From JAGTVG01 sp963699805 (GTDB taxonomy: Bacteria; Bacteroidota; Bacteroidia; Cytophagales; Cyclobacteriaceae), in NCBI GenBank assembly GCA_963699805.1, contig CAVOVH010000003.1:1-64000 (forward strand): a DNA stretch of 64,000 bases. The letters are read 5' to 3'. A model generated the notes under the pieces. The model saw nothing but the letters and a program-made list of their open reading frames with translations, was not told where the DNA came from and did no database searches. This document shows, in pieces, positions 41,212 through 50,552 of this stretch. The number at the start of each line of letters is the position of its first letter. Position 1 is the stretch's first letter. Both the position numbers and the translations under genes were made by a program.

Positions 41212-42384
41212 ATGGTGAATAAAACAGATCCTATTCCCTTTGAAACCAAGGTCACATTACTGAAGAAAATTCATCTGTTCGCGGATCTGCACCGCCCTTC
41301 GTTAAAAAAAATAGCCGATCTCGTAGAAGAGACCGAATATCAGAAAGGTCATTATGTTTTTAAAAAAGGAGATGAAGGAGATGCCGTTTTCATCATTGCC
41401 CGGGGAAAAGTCACCGTATTGGATGGCGAATTCGTTCTTTCCAGGTTAAAGGAAGGGGAAGTCTTTGGTGAATATGCCCTCATTGATAACAAAGCAAGAT
41501 CTGCCTCGATTCTGGCAGATGAACCCGTCAGACTGCTCCGTCTGAGTCACAATGATTTTACATCCCTCATGGAGAATAACAAGGAGATCCTCCATGGTTT
41601 ACTTCGGGTGTTTGTGAAAAGATTGCGGCATCAGGATGAAATGGAAAAACAATTATCGGAACAGAACACCAAGATCCGCCAGCAGAAGGAGATCCTGGAA
41701 GACCTCAATGAAGAAAAAAACCATCTGATTGCCATCATTGCCCATGACCTCAGAAATCCGCTTTCCAGTACTCTTTCCCTGGCAGAATTACTCCTTTCGG
41801 AAAAAGAATGCTTCAACGAGGACCAGGTAATCTGTATTGAAGGGATCATCAAAGCCCTCAACCGGATGAATGACATGATCAAAAGGATCCTGGATGTAAG
41901 AACACTGGAAGAGAAAAAGGGAAATCTGAAAATGGAAAGGACCAACCTGTCGAGCCTGTATCAACAGGCCTTCCTGAATTTTAAGGAAAAGATGGAAAAG
42001 AAAAAACTGAAACCTGTCCTGAACCTGAATGATGTATATGCTGTGATCGACAAAAATTACCTGCTGCAGGTCATCGAAAACCTCATTTCAAATGCCGTCA
42101 AATTTTCTCCGGAAAGTAAAAACATTTATTTAAACCTTTGGGCCCATCAGGGTAAAGTTTACATAGGTATAAAAGATGAAGGTCCCGGCATCTCTCATGA
42201 TGATCAGGAAAAACTCTTTTTGAAATATCAACCCTTGAGTGCAATGCCAACGGGAGGTGAAAGTTCAACAGGAATCGGACTCTCTATTGTTAAAAAATAT
42301 ACGGAAATGATGAATGGTGAGGTCTGGTGTGAAAGTGACCTGGGAAAGGGAACCAAGTTTGTAGTTGCTTTTGACCGGGCCTGA
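41212..42384 (+). CDS. Cyclic-nucleotide-binding sensor histidine kinase
   Basis: 390 residues. Residues 15-130 are a CRP-like cNMP-binding domain (FKKGDEGDAVFIIARGKV, GEVFGEYALIDNKARSASILA). A coiled-coil linker (about 140-165) leads to the HisKA dimerisation helix with H-box IAHDLRNPLSS and an HATPase domain: N-box NLISNAVKFS, G1 KDEGPGIS, G2 TGIGLSIVKKY. No membrane segment, so it is a soluble kinase sensing a nucleotide or acting as a fixed scaffold. No response regulator is adjacent. It lies 22 bases before the GH106-like gene. Confidence 0.9.
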   Translation: MVNKTDPIPFETKVTLLKKIHLFADLHRPSLKKIADLVEETEYQKGHYVFKKGDEGDAVFIIARGKVTVLDGEFVLSRLKEGEVFGEYALIDNKARSASILADEPVRLLRLSHNDFTSLMENNKEILHGLLRVFVKRLRHQDEMEKQLSEQNTKIRQQKEILEDLNEEKNHLIAIIAHDLRNPLSSTLSLAELLLSEKECFNEDQVICIEGIIKALNRMNDMIKRILDVRTLEEKKGNLKMERTNLSSLYQQAFLNFKEKMEKKKLKPVLNLNDVYAVIDKNYLLQVIENLISNAVKFSPESKNIYLNLWAHQGKVYIGIKDEGPGISHDDQEKLFLKYQPLSAMPTGGESSTGIGLSIVKKYTEMMNGEVWCESDLGKGTKFVVAFDRA

Positions 42385-42406
42385 TCCTTGTTTTCTGAAT
42401 AATATA

Positions 42407-45190
42407 ATGAATAAATCGCAGTTCCCGTCACGAAGAGATTTTTTAAAATCAGTGGCAATCTCTGTTCCTGTCATCAGCCTGAGTGGAATTACCTGGTCAG
42501 GATGCTCTACGGAAAAAAAATCCACCCTGGATGATATATTCATGTCATTCAAAAATCCTCCTCCAGGGGCAAAGCCTTTTTTCAGATGGTGGTGGAATGG
42601 CAATCATCTGGATAAGGAAGAAATCTCTCGGGAACTGAAATTGATGAAAATGGCAGGAGCAGGAGGAATCGAGATCAATCCCATTGCGATGCCCCAGCAG
42701 GTCCGTAATCCACCGGAAGAAGGATTGTTATGGTTAAGTGATGCCTGGTGTGAGATGGTCCGGTATACCGTCCAGGAAGCAAAGAAGAATAATATGGAAG
42801 TGGACCTGATCGTAGGAACCGGTTGGCCGTTTGGAGGGGAATTTCTGGATCCGGATGAAACCATTCAAGGATTGACCTTCGAACAGCATGTCGTCAAAGG
42901 TCCCGGTCAGACGACCCTCGTCTTAAAAGAGGTGGAGGAAAATGAAAAAATCTACAAAATCTACCTGATACCTTCAGGTGTGGAGCAGGTTAGCGATATC
43001 ATGGATCTGGATCAGAGACCTGATTCAGATAACCAGTTAGCTTTCAACCTGGCTTCCGGTGAATTTTATGCAGTGGTTATCCGGATCAAGAAAGGATTCA
43101 GGGAAGTATTCAGGGGAGCACCCGGAGGTGCCGGTCCGGTACTGGACCATTTCAATGCCGAGGCGGTCTCCAAATACCTCAACCACATGTCCGAATCCCT
43201 GAATCCTTATTTTGAAGGTAAGTTGGGAAATGGCATCCGGGCCATTTTTTGTGACAGCATCGAGCTGGAAGGAGCCAACTGGACCTCTGATTTTCCGGTT
43301 GAATTTGAAAAAAGAAGAGGCTATGTGATTGAGCCCTATCTGCCCCTGATGTTGACAGAGATCGAAGTCGATCCAGCCCTTATCGATCCCATCGAGCGTG
43401 CCCGGTATGATTACAGCCTGACTCTGTCCGAGTTATTCAGGGAAAGGTTTATCCAGGTTTTTCATCAGTGGTGTCAGGACAACCAGGTACTCAGCCGTTA
43501 TCAGGCATATGGACATCCATGGCTGTATACCGACCTCGTTGAAGGATACATGATCCCCGACATTCCTGAAGGTGATCAGTGGCTATACAATCCAGGATGG
43601 TCGAGTTCCAGGATCAACAGCATCCGGTATGCCATCTGGAACAAATACGCTTCCAGTGGAGGTCATCTCGCACAACGGAACATTGTCAGCAGTGAAGCCA
43701 TGACCAATACAAGTGGCGTGTTTGAAGCTACCTTAAAATATATGAAACAGGCGGCTGATCTGAATTTTATAGCGGGCATCAACCACCTGGTTCTGCACGG
43801 CTTCAATTATTCCCCTCCTGAGACTTCCTTCCCTGGTTGGGTGCAATACGGCACTTATTTTAATGAAAACAATACCTGGTGGCCCTATGTTTCATCCTTC
43901 ATGGAATATGTCAGCCGTATTTCAACCGTACTTCAAAACAGCGAACCGGTCTCACAGGTGGCGATCTTAGGTCCAACTCCTGATACCTGGCGAAAATACG
44001 GACTTGACAGAAATCCTTTCAATACCGAACCATGGTACCTGCATTCGATCTGGCAGGCATTGAGTAGTCATGGGATCTCAGCAGATTATATCAATGGCCA
44101 TGTTCTGACAGAATCGGTTTTTGAAAATGGCCAGTTTGATTTTAACCATGTCTCCTACCAGGCACTGGTGGTCTGCAATGCAGAATCACTTGAAATGCCG
44201 GTGGCCAGAAGCATCCTACAGTATGTAGAAACGGGTGGAAAGGTGATTTTTATATCCGATTTTCCAACCGAAAGCCCTGGGATGGATAGTTACCAGGAAT
44301 TTAATGAATTGGTGAAATCATCCATCGAGCGGGCGATCGATGCCGGTGCCCATGTGGAAGAATCACCGGATGAATCGTTGAAAGGAGATATGGAACGGTT
44401 AACGGAATGGGCTGGTAAATTTATTGAAAATTATCAGCTGAAACCAGGGATTCAGATCATGGATCCGGATGCTTACCTGATGTCAGTCCAATTCATGCAC
44501 AATCAGCACCCGGTATTGTTTTTCAGCAATGTACATCAGTCAAACTTCGTTGATACCTTCATATCACATCCAGCCAATGAATACGATTACTGGCGATGGG
44601 ATCCCGAAAATGATACACGGGTAAAATTGATCCCGGACGACGGGGCTGTAGAATTGAGTCTCAAACCCCTGGAATCAGCTTTGATCGTACTGGAACATGC
44701 CGATCCAAAAGTGAAGATCCCGGAAATACGGGTCCGTAGAAATGAATGGGTGCTTGAGGGACAATGGGAACTTGAATGTATCCCGAAAATAAAAGGAGAA
44801 ACCATCAATAAGACCCTGTATAGGCTGATGGATCTTGCCACATTACCGGATTTGACTTATTTCTCAGGGACGGTTATCTACCGGAAATCCTTCGTGCTGG
44901 AGGATCCGGATTTTTATGAACTTGAACTGGGCCGGGTTCATGATCTGGCAGAGGTCTTCATCAATGGAATGAGCCTTGGGATTGATTGGTATGGGAATAA
45001 GACCTTTTCACTGAATGGCTATCTTATCAGGGGTAAAAATGAGCTGGAAATCAGGGTGGTCAATACGCTGCTTAATTACTGTATATCGCAGAGAAATAAT
45101 CCGGAGATTGGTTATTGGCTGGATCGATACCGGGAAGAGGCCAAAATAGCTCCCTGTGGATTAATCGGACCTGTTAAAATGTTCAGTTGA
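42407..45190 (+). CDS. GH106-like alpha-L-rhamnosidase family glycoside hydrolase
   Basis: 927 residues with a Tat-type signal (SRRDFLKSVAISVPVISLSG; a cysteine in WSGCSTEKKS could be lipidated). The N-terminal barrel begins FRWWWNGNHLDKEEISRELKLM, typical of the large glycoside hydrolase family around GH106, and contains FCDSIELEGANWT and an SSEAMTNTSGVFEATLKYM segment. A C-terminal beta-sandwich carbohydrate-binding module (YFSGTVIYRKSF ... GMSLGIDWYGNKTFSLNGYL) closes the protein. Removal of rhamnose or another deoxysugar from glycans in the periplasm is the likely role. Confidence 0.88.
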   Translation: MNKSQFPSRRDFLKSVAISVPVISLSGITWSGCSTEKKSTLDDIFMSFKNPPPGAKPFFRWWWNGNHLDKEEISRELKLMKMAGAGGIEINPIAMPQQVRNPPEEGLLWLSDAWCEMVRYTVQEAKKNNMEVDLIVGTGWPFGGEFLDPDETIQGLTFEQHVVKGPGQTTLVLKEVEENEKIYKIYLIPSGVEQVSDIMDLDQRPDSDNQLAFNLASGEFYAVVIRIKKGFREVFRGAPGGAGPVLDHFNAEAVSKYLNHMSESLNPYFEGKLGNGIRAIFCDSIELEGANWTSDFPVEFEKRRGYVIEPYLPLMLTEIEVDPALIDPIERARYDYSLTLSELFRERFIQVFHQWCQDNQVLSRYQAYGHPWLYTDLVEGYMIPDIPEGDQWLYNPGWSSSRINSIRYAIWNKYASSGGHLAQRNIVSSEAMTNTSGVFEATLKYMKQAADLNFIAGINHLVLHGFNYSPPETSFPGWVQYGTYFNENNTWWPYVSSFMEYVSRISTVLQNSEPVSQVAILGPTPDTWRKYGLDRNPFNTEPWYLHSIWQALSSHGISADYINGHVLTESVFENGQFDFNHVSYQALVVCNAESLEMPVARSILQYVETGGKVIFISDFPTESPGMDSYQEFNELVKSSIERAIDAGAHVEESPDESLKGDMERLTEWAGKFIENYQLKPGIQIMDPDAYLMSVQFMHNQHPVLFFSNVHQSNFVDTFISHPANEYDYWRWDPENDTRVKLIPDDGAVELSLKPLESALIVLEHADPKVKIPEIRVRRNEWVLEGQWELECIPKIKGETINKTLYRLMDLATLPDLTYFSGTVIYRKSFVLEDPDFYELELGRVHDLAEVFINGMSLGIDWYGNKTFSLNGYLIRGKNELEIRVVNTLLNYCISQRNNPEIGYWLDRYREEAKIAPCGLIGPVKMFS

Positions 45191-45200
45191 ACCAGGATGT

Positions 45201-46643
45201 TCACTTGCGACGCGAAAGAAAAGTGAATAAATAAAATATACTGAAAATTTCCAGCCTGCCCAGCAGCATATTGATGGAAAGCACCAGCTTGCCCAATGCA
45301 GGAATATTATTAAAGTTCCCCAGAGAACTTACTCCATTAAAGCCGGGGCCTACATTGCCCAGGGTAGCCGCCGATCCTGAGAAGCCAGTTAACAGATCCA
45401 CTCCCATAATGGCCAACAAAAAGGTACTTATCAGCAATATGAGTAAATATAAAATGATGAAAGTCAGTACCTGGTCAATGGTGTCTTCCTCCAACGTATT
45501 TTTCCCCAGTTTGATTGGTATCACAGCATTGGGATGCTGTAATTTCTTCATATGTCTTCTTAACTGTTTCCAGAATATCACCACCCGGTCAACTTTCATT
45601 CCGCCCGAGGTGGATCCCGCCCCTGCACATTGGATCGTGAAGAATAACAATATCAGTATGGACAGCCCAGGCCAGATGGCAGTATCGGTGGTGGCAAATC
45701 CGGTGGTAGTTCCCAGTGAGGCTACCTGAAATGCTGCATACCTGAACGATTCACCCCAACTATTAAATTGATTCCCATGCACATTCACAGCAACGATCCC
45801 AACTCCTGCGATCATGGCTATCAGATAATACCTGACCACATAGGAATCCCATATTTTGTTCTTTTTGCCGGTCATGGTATTGAATATCAACCCGAAATGA
45901 ATACCGGAGAGCACCATAAATAGGATGATGATGATCTCGATGGACACCGAATCAAAATAGGCAACACTCAGATTTTTTGTTGAGAATCCACCCGTAGCAA
46001 TGGTTCCGAATGAATGAGTGATGGCATCGAATAAGGACATGCCAAAAACAAACAGTAAAACAGTTTCAGCCACTGTGAATCCGATATACACCCAGAGCAT
46101 CACATTCAAAGCATTCCGTGTACGGAGTGTATAATTGTCGAGTGAAAGACTGGACTGATCGATCCGGTAGATGGTGGCACTTGAAAATCCCCTGGAAGGA
46201 AGCACAGCCAGTACGAATATGATGATCCCCAATCCACCAATCCAGTGGGTGGCCGATCGCCAGAACAGCAAACCCTTCGGTTGTGATTCAACATCGATCA
46301 ATATCGTGGATCCGGTGGTGGTGTACCCGGATACACTTTCAAACCAGGCGTTGATAAAAGTAAACTCTCCTCCCCACATCAGATAAGGTAACATTCCGAT
46401 CACACAGGAAATCAACCAGCTGAAGATAATGATCATGTAGGCCTCCTTGGGTATGATCTCCTCCTCACCCGGGACAAAAATAAATGGGAATATCCCGATG
46501 ATAAAAGTGATGAAGGTACAGTACAATAAAGTAAACTGCACCTGTTCATGGTTGAAAGTTGATATCAGAAATGAAATGAATAGAAAAATTGAATTTACGA
46601 TAACCGCAACGCCGATTTGCCTGATGATGAGGTGTGGTCTCAT
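45201..46643 (-). CDS. trkH: TrkH family potassium uptake channel subunit
   Basis: A 480-residue K+ transporter with about ten to twelve helices in four pore repeats. Visible: the first selectivity region ESVSGYTTTGSTIL, RSATHWIGGLGIIIFVLAVLP, FGTIATGGFSTKNL, LGTTTGFATTD, AGAGSTSGGMKVDR and LGNVGPGFN for the other pore loops. It normally works with TrkA, not seen in the window. The upstream gene encodes a membrane sensor without an output domain, 3 bases away. It is convergent with the GH106-like gene (10-base gap). Confidence 0.92.
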   Translation of the reverse strand: MRPHLIIRQIGVAVIVNSIFLFISFLISTFNHEQVQFTLLYCTFITFIIGIFPFIFVPGEEEIIPKEAYMIIIFSWLISCVIGMLPYLMWGGEFTFINAWFESVSGYTTTGSTILIDVESQPKGLLFWRSATHWIGGLGIIIFVLAVLPSRGFSSATIYRIDQSSLSLDNYTLRTRNALNVMLWVYIGFTVAETVLLFVFGMSLFDAITHSFGTIATGGFSTKNLSVAYFDSVSIEIIIILFMVLSGIHFGLIFNTMTGKKNKIWDSYVVRYYLIAMIAGVGIVAVNVHGNQFNSWGESFRYAAFQVASLGTTTGFATTDTAIWPGLSILILLFFTIQCAGAGSTSGGMKVDRVVIFWKQLRRHMKKLQHPNAVIPIKLGKNTLEEDTIDQVLTFIILYLLILLISTFLLAIMGVDLLTGFSGSAATLGNVGPGFNGVSSLGNFNNIPALGKLVLSINMLLGRLEIFSIFYLFTFLSRRK

Positions 46644-46646
46644 GTT

Positions 46647-47405
46647 TTATTTTTTTTGACTCGAACAGAGTTGAGTCACCGATTCATTCAAAAGATAGAT
46701 CTCATCCTTGGTCTCAACCGAGATCCGGTAAGGCTTTTTATCATCAATATAAGATATGATGGCATTGGTGATCCTTACGATGGGCTTTACAAAATAATAA
46801 GTAACAAAATAATAAAAGATGAAGACAAAGATAATCGCGGATACCACGGAAACAATGCCCGGCATGATCGAACGATGCGTCCTGTCTTTCAGATCGGAAG
46901 CAGTCTGGTACAATACCTGGTCATTTAGGCGCATGAGTTGTTCGGCATCCTGCTTGGTATGTAAAAATGATTTATGGACTACTTCAGAGTACCAATTCAG
47001 ATTTTCTTCTTTCATGGTCCCCACGATCGGCTTTTCCCAGATCGCTTTATATTCATTATAGGATGCGCGTAATCTGTTCACATATTCATGTTCTCCCGGG
47101 ATGGTTATGTTATTGGCTGCGATGATCAGGTTTTTCATAAACGCGCTGTCACCACTGTTCAGGATCCGCCTTCCCTCTTCCCACCGGCCCATCAGCAGGA
47201 GCAATATTCCGGAATCTTCCCGTTCCAGCGCTTCCACCATTTCTTCCGTCGCATTGATGCTTTTATAATTATCTTCCAGCATCAATTCCACCGAGGACCC
47301 GATATTATATATTTCAAATACAGATAAAATGCCGGAAAGGATCAGCATGGTAGCTAAAATTAAAAATCCGGCAAATATTTTTAATCCAATCCCAAAATGT
47401 CTCAT
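46647..47405 (-). CDS. Membrane sensor with 4HB and HAMP domains, no kinase
   Basis: 252 residues: TM1 (IGLKIFAGFLILATMLILSG), a periplasmic four-helix bundle of about 140 residues containing SINATEEMVEALEREDSGILLLLMG (KinB-sensor-like), TM2 (VVSAIIFVFIFYYFVTYYFV), then a HAMP-like linker (KPIVRITNAIISYIDDKKPY ... ETKDEIYLLNESVTQLC). It stops where a kinase or methyl-accepting domain would begin. It is encoded directly upstream of trkH. It may modulate TrkH or may be a natural truncation of a KinB-like sensor kinase. Confidence 0.78.
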   Translation of the reverse strand: MRHFGIGLKIFAGFLILATMLILSGILSVFEIYNIGSSVELMLEDNYKSINATEEMVEALEREDSGILLLLMGRWEEGRRILNSGDSAFMKNLIIAANNITIPGEHEYVNRLRASYNEYKAIWEKPIVGTMKEENLNWYSEVVHKSFLHTKQDAEQLMRLNDQVLYQTASDLKDRTHRSIMPGIVSVVSAIIFVFIFYYFVTYYFVKPIVRITNAIISYIDDKKPYRISVETKDEIYLLNESVTQLCSSQKK

Positions 47406-47709
47406 TTTCTTATTCTTTTAATGGTGGATATCCTGTCATTTTTAATTCAGTCGAATTGCATCTTTAAGATAAACCATGAAGTACAGGATGGTGTCTCCAA
47501 TAAAAAAAATAATCCGTTTATCAAAATACCGGCGAACAGGGATATTTTAAAAAATGGCCTTGATTTCAGGACTTTCCTCATATTGGACGAAATTAAGTCC
47601 AAACTTAGCATTATTTTGTTTTCCAGTCATCAAAAAAATACCGGAATTTCACCAGTAGAAAACCAATTTGTTAAATTTGTCTTTCTGTATTTTAATTAAA
47701 TTATCAATC
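47406..47709. other. Divergent intergenic region
   Basis: AT-rich spacer between the sensor/trkH operon and the nucleoside hydrolase gene; presumably holds both promoters. A TTTGTTAAATTTGTC segment about 40 bases before the hydrolase start resembles Bacteroidota promoter elements but is not decisive. Confidence 0.35.
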
Positions 47710-48684
47710 ATGAAGACCTTGATCGCTGCTTTCATTGCCATTTTTTCAATCCTGAACCTGACCTACGGACAAACCTATCCTGGACTCTCATCCCCTGACA
47801 GGATCCGGATGTTGCAACCCCCGGAGGGTCCCATACGCATGGTGCTGGATACGGATACCTACAATGAAATTGATGATCAGTTTGCGCTCGTGTACGCCCT
47901 TTTATCTCCTGAAAAATTAAAAGTGGAGGCAGTATATGCTGCCCCTTTTCACAATAACCGGTCCACAGGCCCAGGGGATGGGATGGAAAAAAGTTACGAA
48001 GAGATCCTCAGGATCCTTGAAAAGCTTGACCGTTCAGCGGCTGGTTTCGCTTTCATGGGAAGCACGGATTTCATCCAGGATATATCACAGCCTGAATCAA
48101 GTCCTGCCGTGGCTGACCTGATCCGGAAAGCCAAAACAAGTACGCCGGAAGATCCTTTGTATGTGGTTGCCGTAGGTGCGATCACCAATGTTGCCAATGC
48201 CATCCTGATTGATCCATCGATCATTCAGAACATCGTGGTTGTCTGGCTGGGCGGGAACGGTCACCAGTGGCCTAATCAGCGCGAATTCAATTATTTCCAG
48301 GACATTAATGCTTCACGGACCATCTTCGACAGTGGTGTCCCATTTGTCCAGGTGCCCTGTACACCCGTAGTCACCCATCTGGCCACCACCGTTCCGGAAA
48401 TGGAAAAATATGTAGGAGGTCGCGGCGCCATCGGTGATTATCTGCTGAAAATCTTCAAAGATTATCATTCCGATCATTTTGGCTGGTCAAAAGTCCTGTG
48501 GGATATGTCAGCCGTTGCCTATGTGATCAATCCAGAATGGACCCCTTCGAATCTCGTTCACAGCCCGATCGTAACCGACCAGTTTACGCTCAGTGTGGAT
48601 GATTCGAGACATTTTATCCGGGTAGTATACTTCGTAAAGCGGGATGATATTTTCCGTGACTTTTTTACGAAGCTGGCGCAATAA
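47710..48684 (+). CDS. Secreted nucleoside hydrolase-like protein
   Basis: A protein of about 324 residues from the ATG at 47710 (signal: LIAAFIAIFSILNLTYGQ). The inosine-uridine nucleoside hydrolase signature is present as VLDTDTYNEIDDQFALVYAL (about 44-63), including the calcium-binding aspartates. VAVGAITNVANAI and VVWLGGNGH follow. Secreted forms like this in Bacteroidota often occur in glycan loci and may hydrolyse other N-glycosides; the true substrate is not clear. Confidence 0.87.
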   Translation: MKTLIAAFIAIFSILNLTYGQTYPGLSSPDRIRMLQPPEGPIRMVLDTDTYNEIDDQFALVYALLSPEKLKVEAVYAAPFHNNRSTGPGDGMEKSYEEILRILEKLDRSAAGFAFMGSTDFIQDISQPESSPAVADLIRKAKTSTPEDPLYVVAVGAITNVANAILIDPSIIQNIVVVWLGGNGHQWPNQREFNYFQDINASRTIFDSGVPFVQVPCTPVVTHLATTVPEMEKYVGGRGAIGDYLLKIFKDYHSDHFGWSKVLWDMSAVAYVINPEWTPSNLVHSPIVTDQFTLSVDDSRHFIRVVYFVKRDDIFRDFFTKLAQ

Positions 48685-48689
48685 ATTTC

Positions 48690-49028
48690 TGGTTTATTGG
48701 ATCACTTGATCATCGGTTCAAAAGTTCGCGGGTTATCGATTCGCGGACCCTTTCAATTCTGTCCTTTCGACTTCAGGGGAAAAACTGACCCTACTTTTTC
48801 GCTGGATCACTGGCACGCTGGTCAATAATTCTATGGTTTAATTTCTACTTTTTACTGATCTGTTAGTCTACTGGTCTACTAGTCTACTAGTTGTCTCGTC
48901 CTAAAAAAAGTTTACAGTTTTTAGAGTTTTTCCTGGTATTAATTTACACTTATTATTTAATCCTGAAATAGGTTTACTAGTCCACTGATCCACTGATCCA
49001 CTGATCCACTGATCTACTGATCCACTGA
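48690..49028. repeat. Octamer tracts and IS-end-like string, copy 2
   Basis: Units CTGGTCTA/CTAGTCTA (about 48860-48890) and CCACTGAT, five or more copies (48975-49030). Between them, 48890-48917 carries GTTGTCTCGTCC followed by TAAAAAAAGTTTACAG, the inverse of 29078-29107. No gene. Confidence 0.7.
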
Positions 49029-49029
49029 T

Positions 49030-50490
49030 CTACTCTTCCCCCTTATCTTCCTTCATTTCAGGCATACTTGCCCCTACCTTCATGAGCCATTCTTCCAATT
49101 CTTCATTCAGCGAGGTCACCAGCTCGGGATGATCTTCCGACCGGTCATTTGCCTCAGAAAGATCCTCCTTCAGGTTATAAAGTTCAAAAGGTTCCCCTTC
49201 ATACCGTTTGATCAGTTTCCAGTCTCCCTTCCGGATAATGCTGTAAGGATTGATATCCGTCTCCCGGTAATGCGGGAAATGCCAGAAAAGCTGCTCCCTG
49301 TTTGGTGGTATTCCGCCCTCCAGGAGTGGCAGTAAACTGACCCCATCCATTACGGTCTCTTGGGGGATATCAATGCCTGCTACCTGGCATACCGTGGGCA
49401 AGAGGTCCATGCTGATGACGGGCGCATCGAGGGTCCGGCCACCCCGGAAATGATCCGGCCAACAGAAAATGGCCGGGATCCTGATTCCACCCTCATAAGG
49501 ATACCCCTTCCCCAACCGCAGGGGGGCATTGTGCGTAGCCTGATCCATCAGCAAGCCTCCGTTGTCGGAAGTAAAAATGATCAGGGTGTTTTTTTCCAGT
49601 CCAAGATCCTGAAGTGATTGCCTGATCTTTCCCAGGGCATCATCCACACTTTCCACCATGGCTGCATAAACCGGACTTTTCTGGTTCGTGGGTTCCTTCG
49701 ACTCATATTTTTCAATCAGGGACCGTTTCGCCTGGATCGGGGTATGTACGGCATAATGGCAAAGATTCAGGAAAAAAGGATGGTCCCTATTCTTGCGGAT
49801 AAATGCCACAGCTTCATCAGCCTCACGGTCGGTCAGATATTCGCCTTCCTTTCTGGCCCGCATGGTAGGGAATCCCTTGACGGTATCCTTCTGCCAGGCA
49901 TTGGGATAGTTGATATAGGGATCAAAATAACTGGGAGGCTGACCATAATCACAACCTGCCACGTTCACATTGTATCCCTGTTTTTCCGGGAACCACTTTT
50001 CAGTACCCAGGTGCCACTTTCCGATATGACAGCTGATATAACCGGCACTTTCCAGCCATTCCGCCAGCGTCACTTCTTTTAATTCCAGGTGAAAAGGATT
50101 TCGGGGTGTCCTTAATATTTTACCCTGATTTTCCTCATAACCTGATGGATTCTCCTCCCCTCCACCCTGGAATCTGGCCCGTATCCAATCCGTGATCCCG
50201 GTCCTGGCCGGATATTTTCCTGTTTGAATCGCAGCCCGAGTCGGTGAACATACTGCTGCGGCCGCATAGGCATTGGTAAACAGGATCCCTTCTGCCGCCA
50301 ATTGATCTACCTGTGGAGTTTCATAGTATTTACTACCATAACAGCCCAGATCTGTCCAGCCCAGGTCATCAACCGTAATGAGAATGATATTGGGGCGCTC
50401 GGTCTTCTGTTGGCAGGATCCAGCCATTAAAATGACTGGTAAAATGAATATAAAAGGGATCAGAAAATGATTTCTTGTACGATGCGACAT
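49030..50490 (-). CDS. Sulfatase (S1 family, Cys-type)
   Basis: A 486-residue sulfatase with a lipoprotein-type signal (FILPVILMAGSCQQK). The metal site DDLGWTDLGCYG and the formylglycine motif VCSPTRAAIQTGKYPAR (C-S-P-T-R) are intact, with GKWHLG, TSDNGG and WPDHFRGG further on. It needs an anaerobic or aerobic maturase to convert the cysteine. The substrate is probably a sulfated polysaccharide, consistent with the FucP, rhamnosidase and esterase genes in the same stretch. The 3' end abuts a CCACTGAT octamer tract. Confidence 0.92.
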   Translation of the reverse strand: MSHRTRNHFLIPFIFILPVILMAGSCQQKTERPNIILITVDDLGWTDLGCYGSKYYETPQVDQLAAEGILFTNAYAAAAVCSPTRAAIQTGKYPARTGITDWIRARFQGGGEENPSGYEENQGKILRTPRNPFHLELKEVTLAEWLESAGYISCHIGKWHLGTEKWFPEKQGYNVNVAGCDYGQPPSYFDPYINYPNAWQKDTVKGFPTMRARKEGEYLTDREADEAVAFIRKNRDHPFFLNLCHYAVHTPIQAKRSLIEKYESKEPTNQKSPVYAAMVESVDDALGKIRQSLQDLGLEKNTLIIFTSDNGGLLMDQATHNAPLRLGKGYPYEGGIRIPAIFCWPDHFRGGRTLDAPVISMDLLPTVCQVAGIDIPQETVMDGVSLLPLLEGGIPPNREQLFWHFPHYRETDINPYSIIRKGDWKLIKRYEGEPFELYNLKEDLSEANDRSEDHPELVTSLNEELEEWLMKVGASMPEMKEDKGEE

Positions 50491-50552
50491 GGTTTTTTCA
50501 GCGTAAATATGGTTGGATTTGTTAACTCTTCCGGATAAAAATAATAAAAAAT

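Noticed and set aside
42365..42406. Start of the GH106-like gene at 42365, overlapping the histidine kinase gene
   Set aside because: The Tat signal peptide begins at the ATG at 42407; the upstream part has no signal-peptide character.
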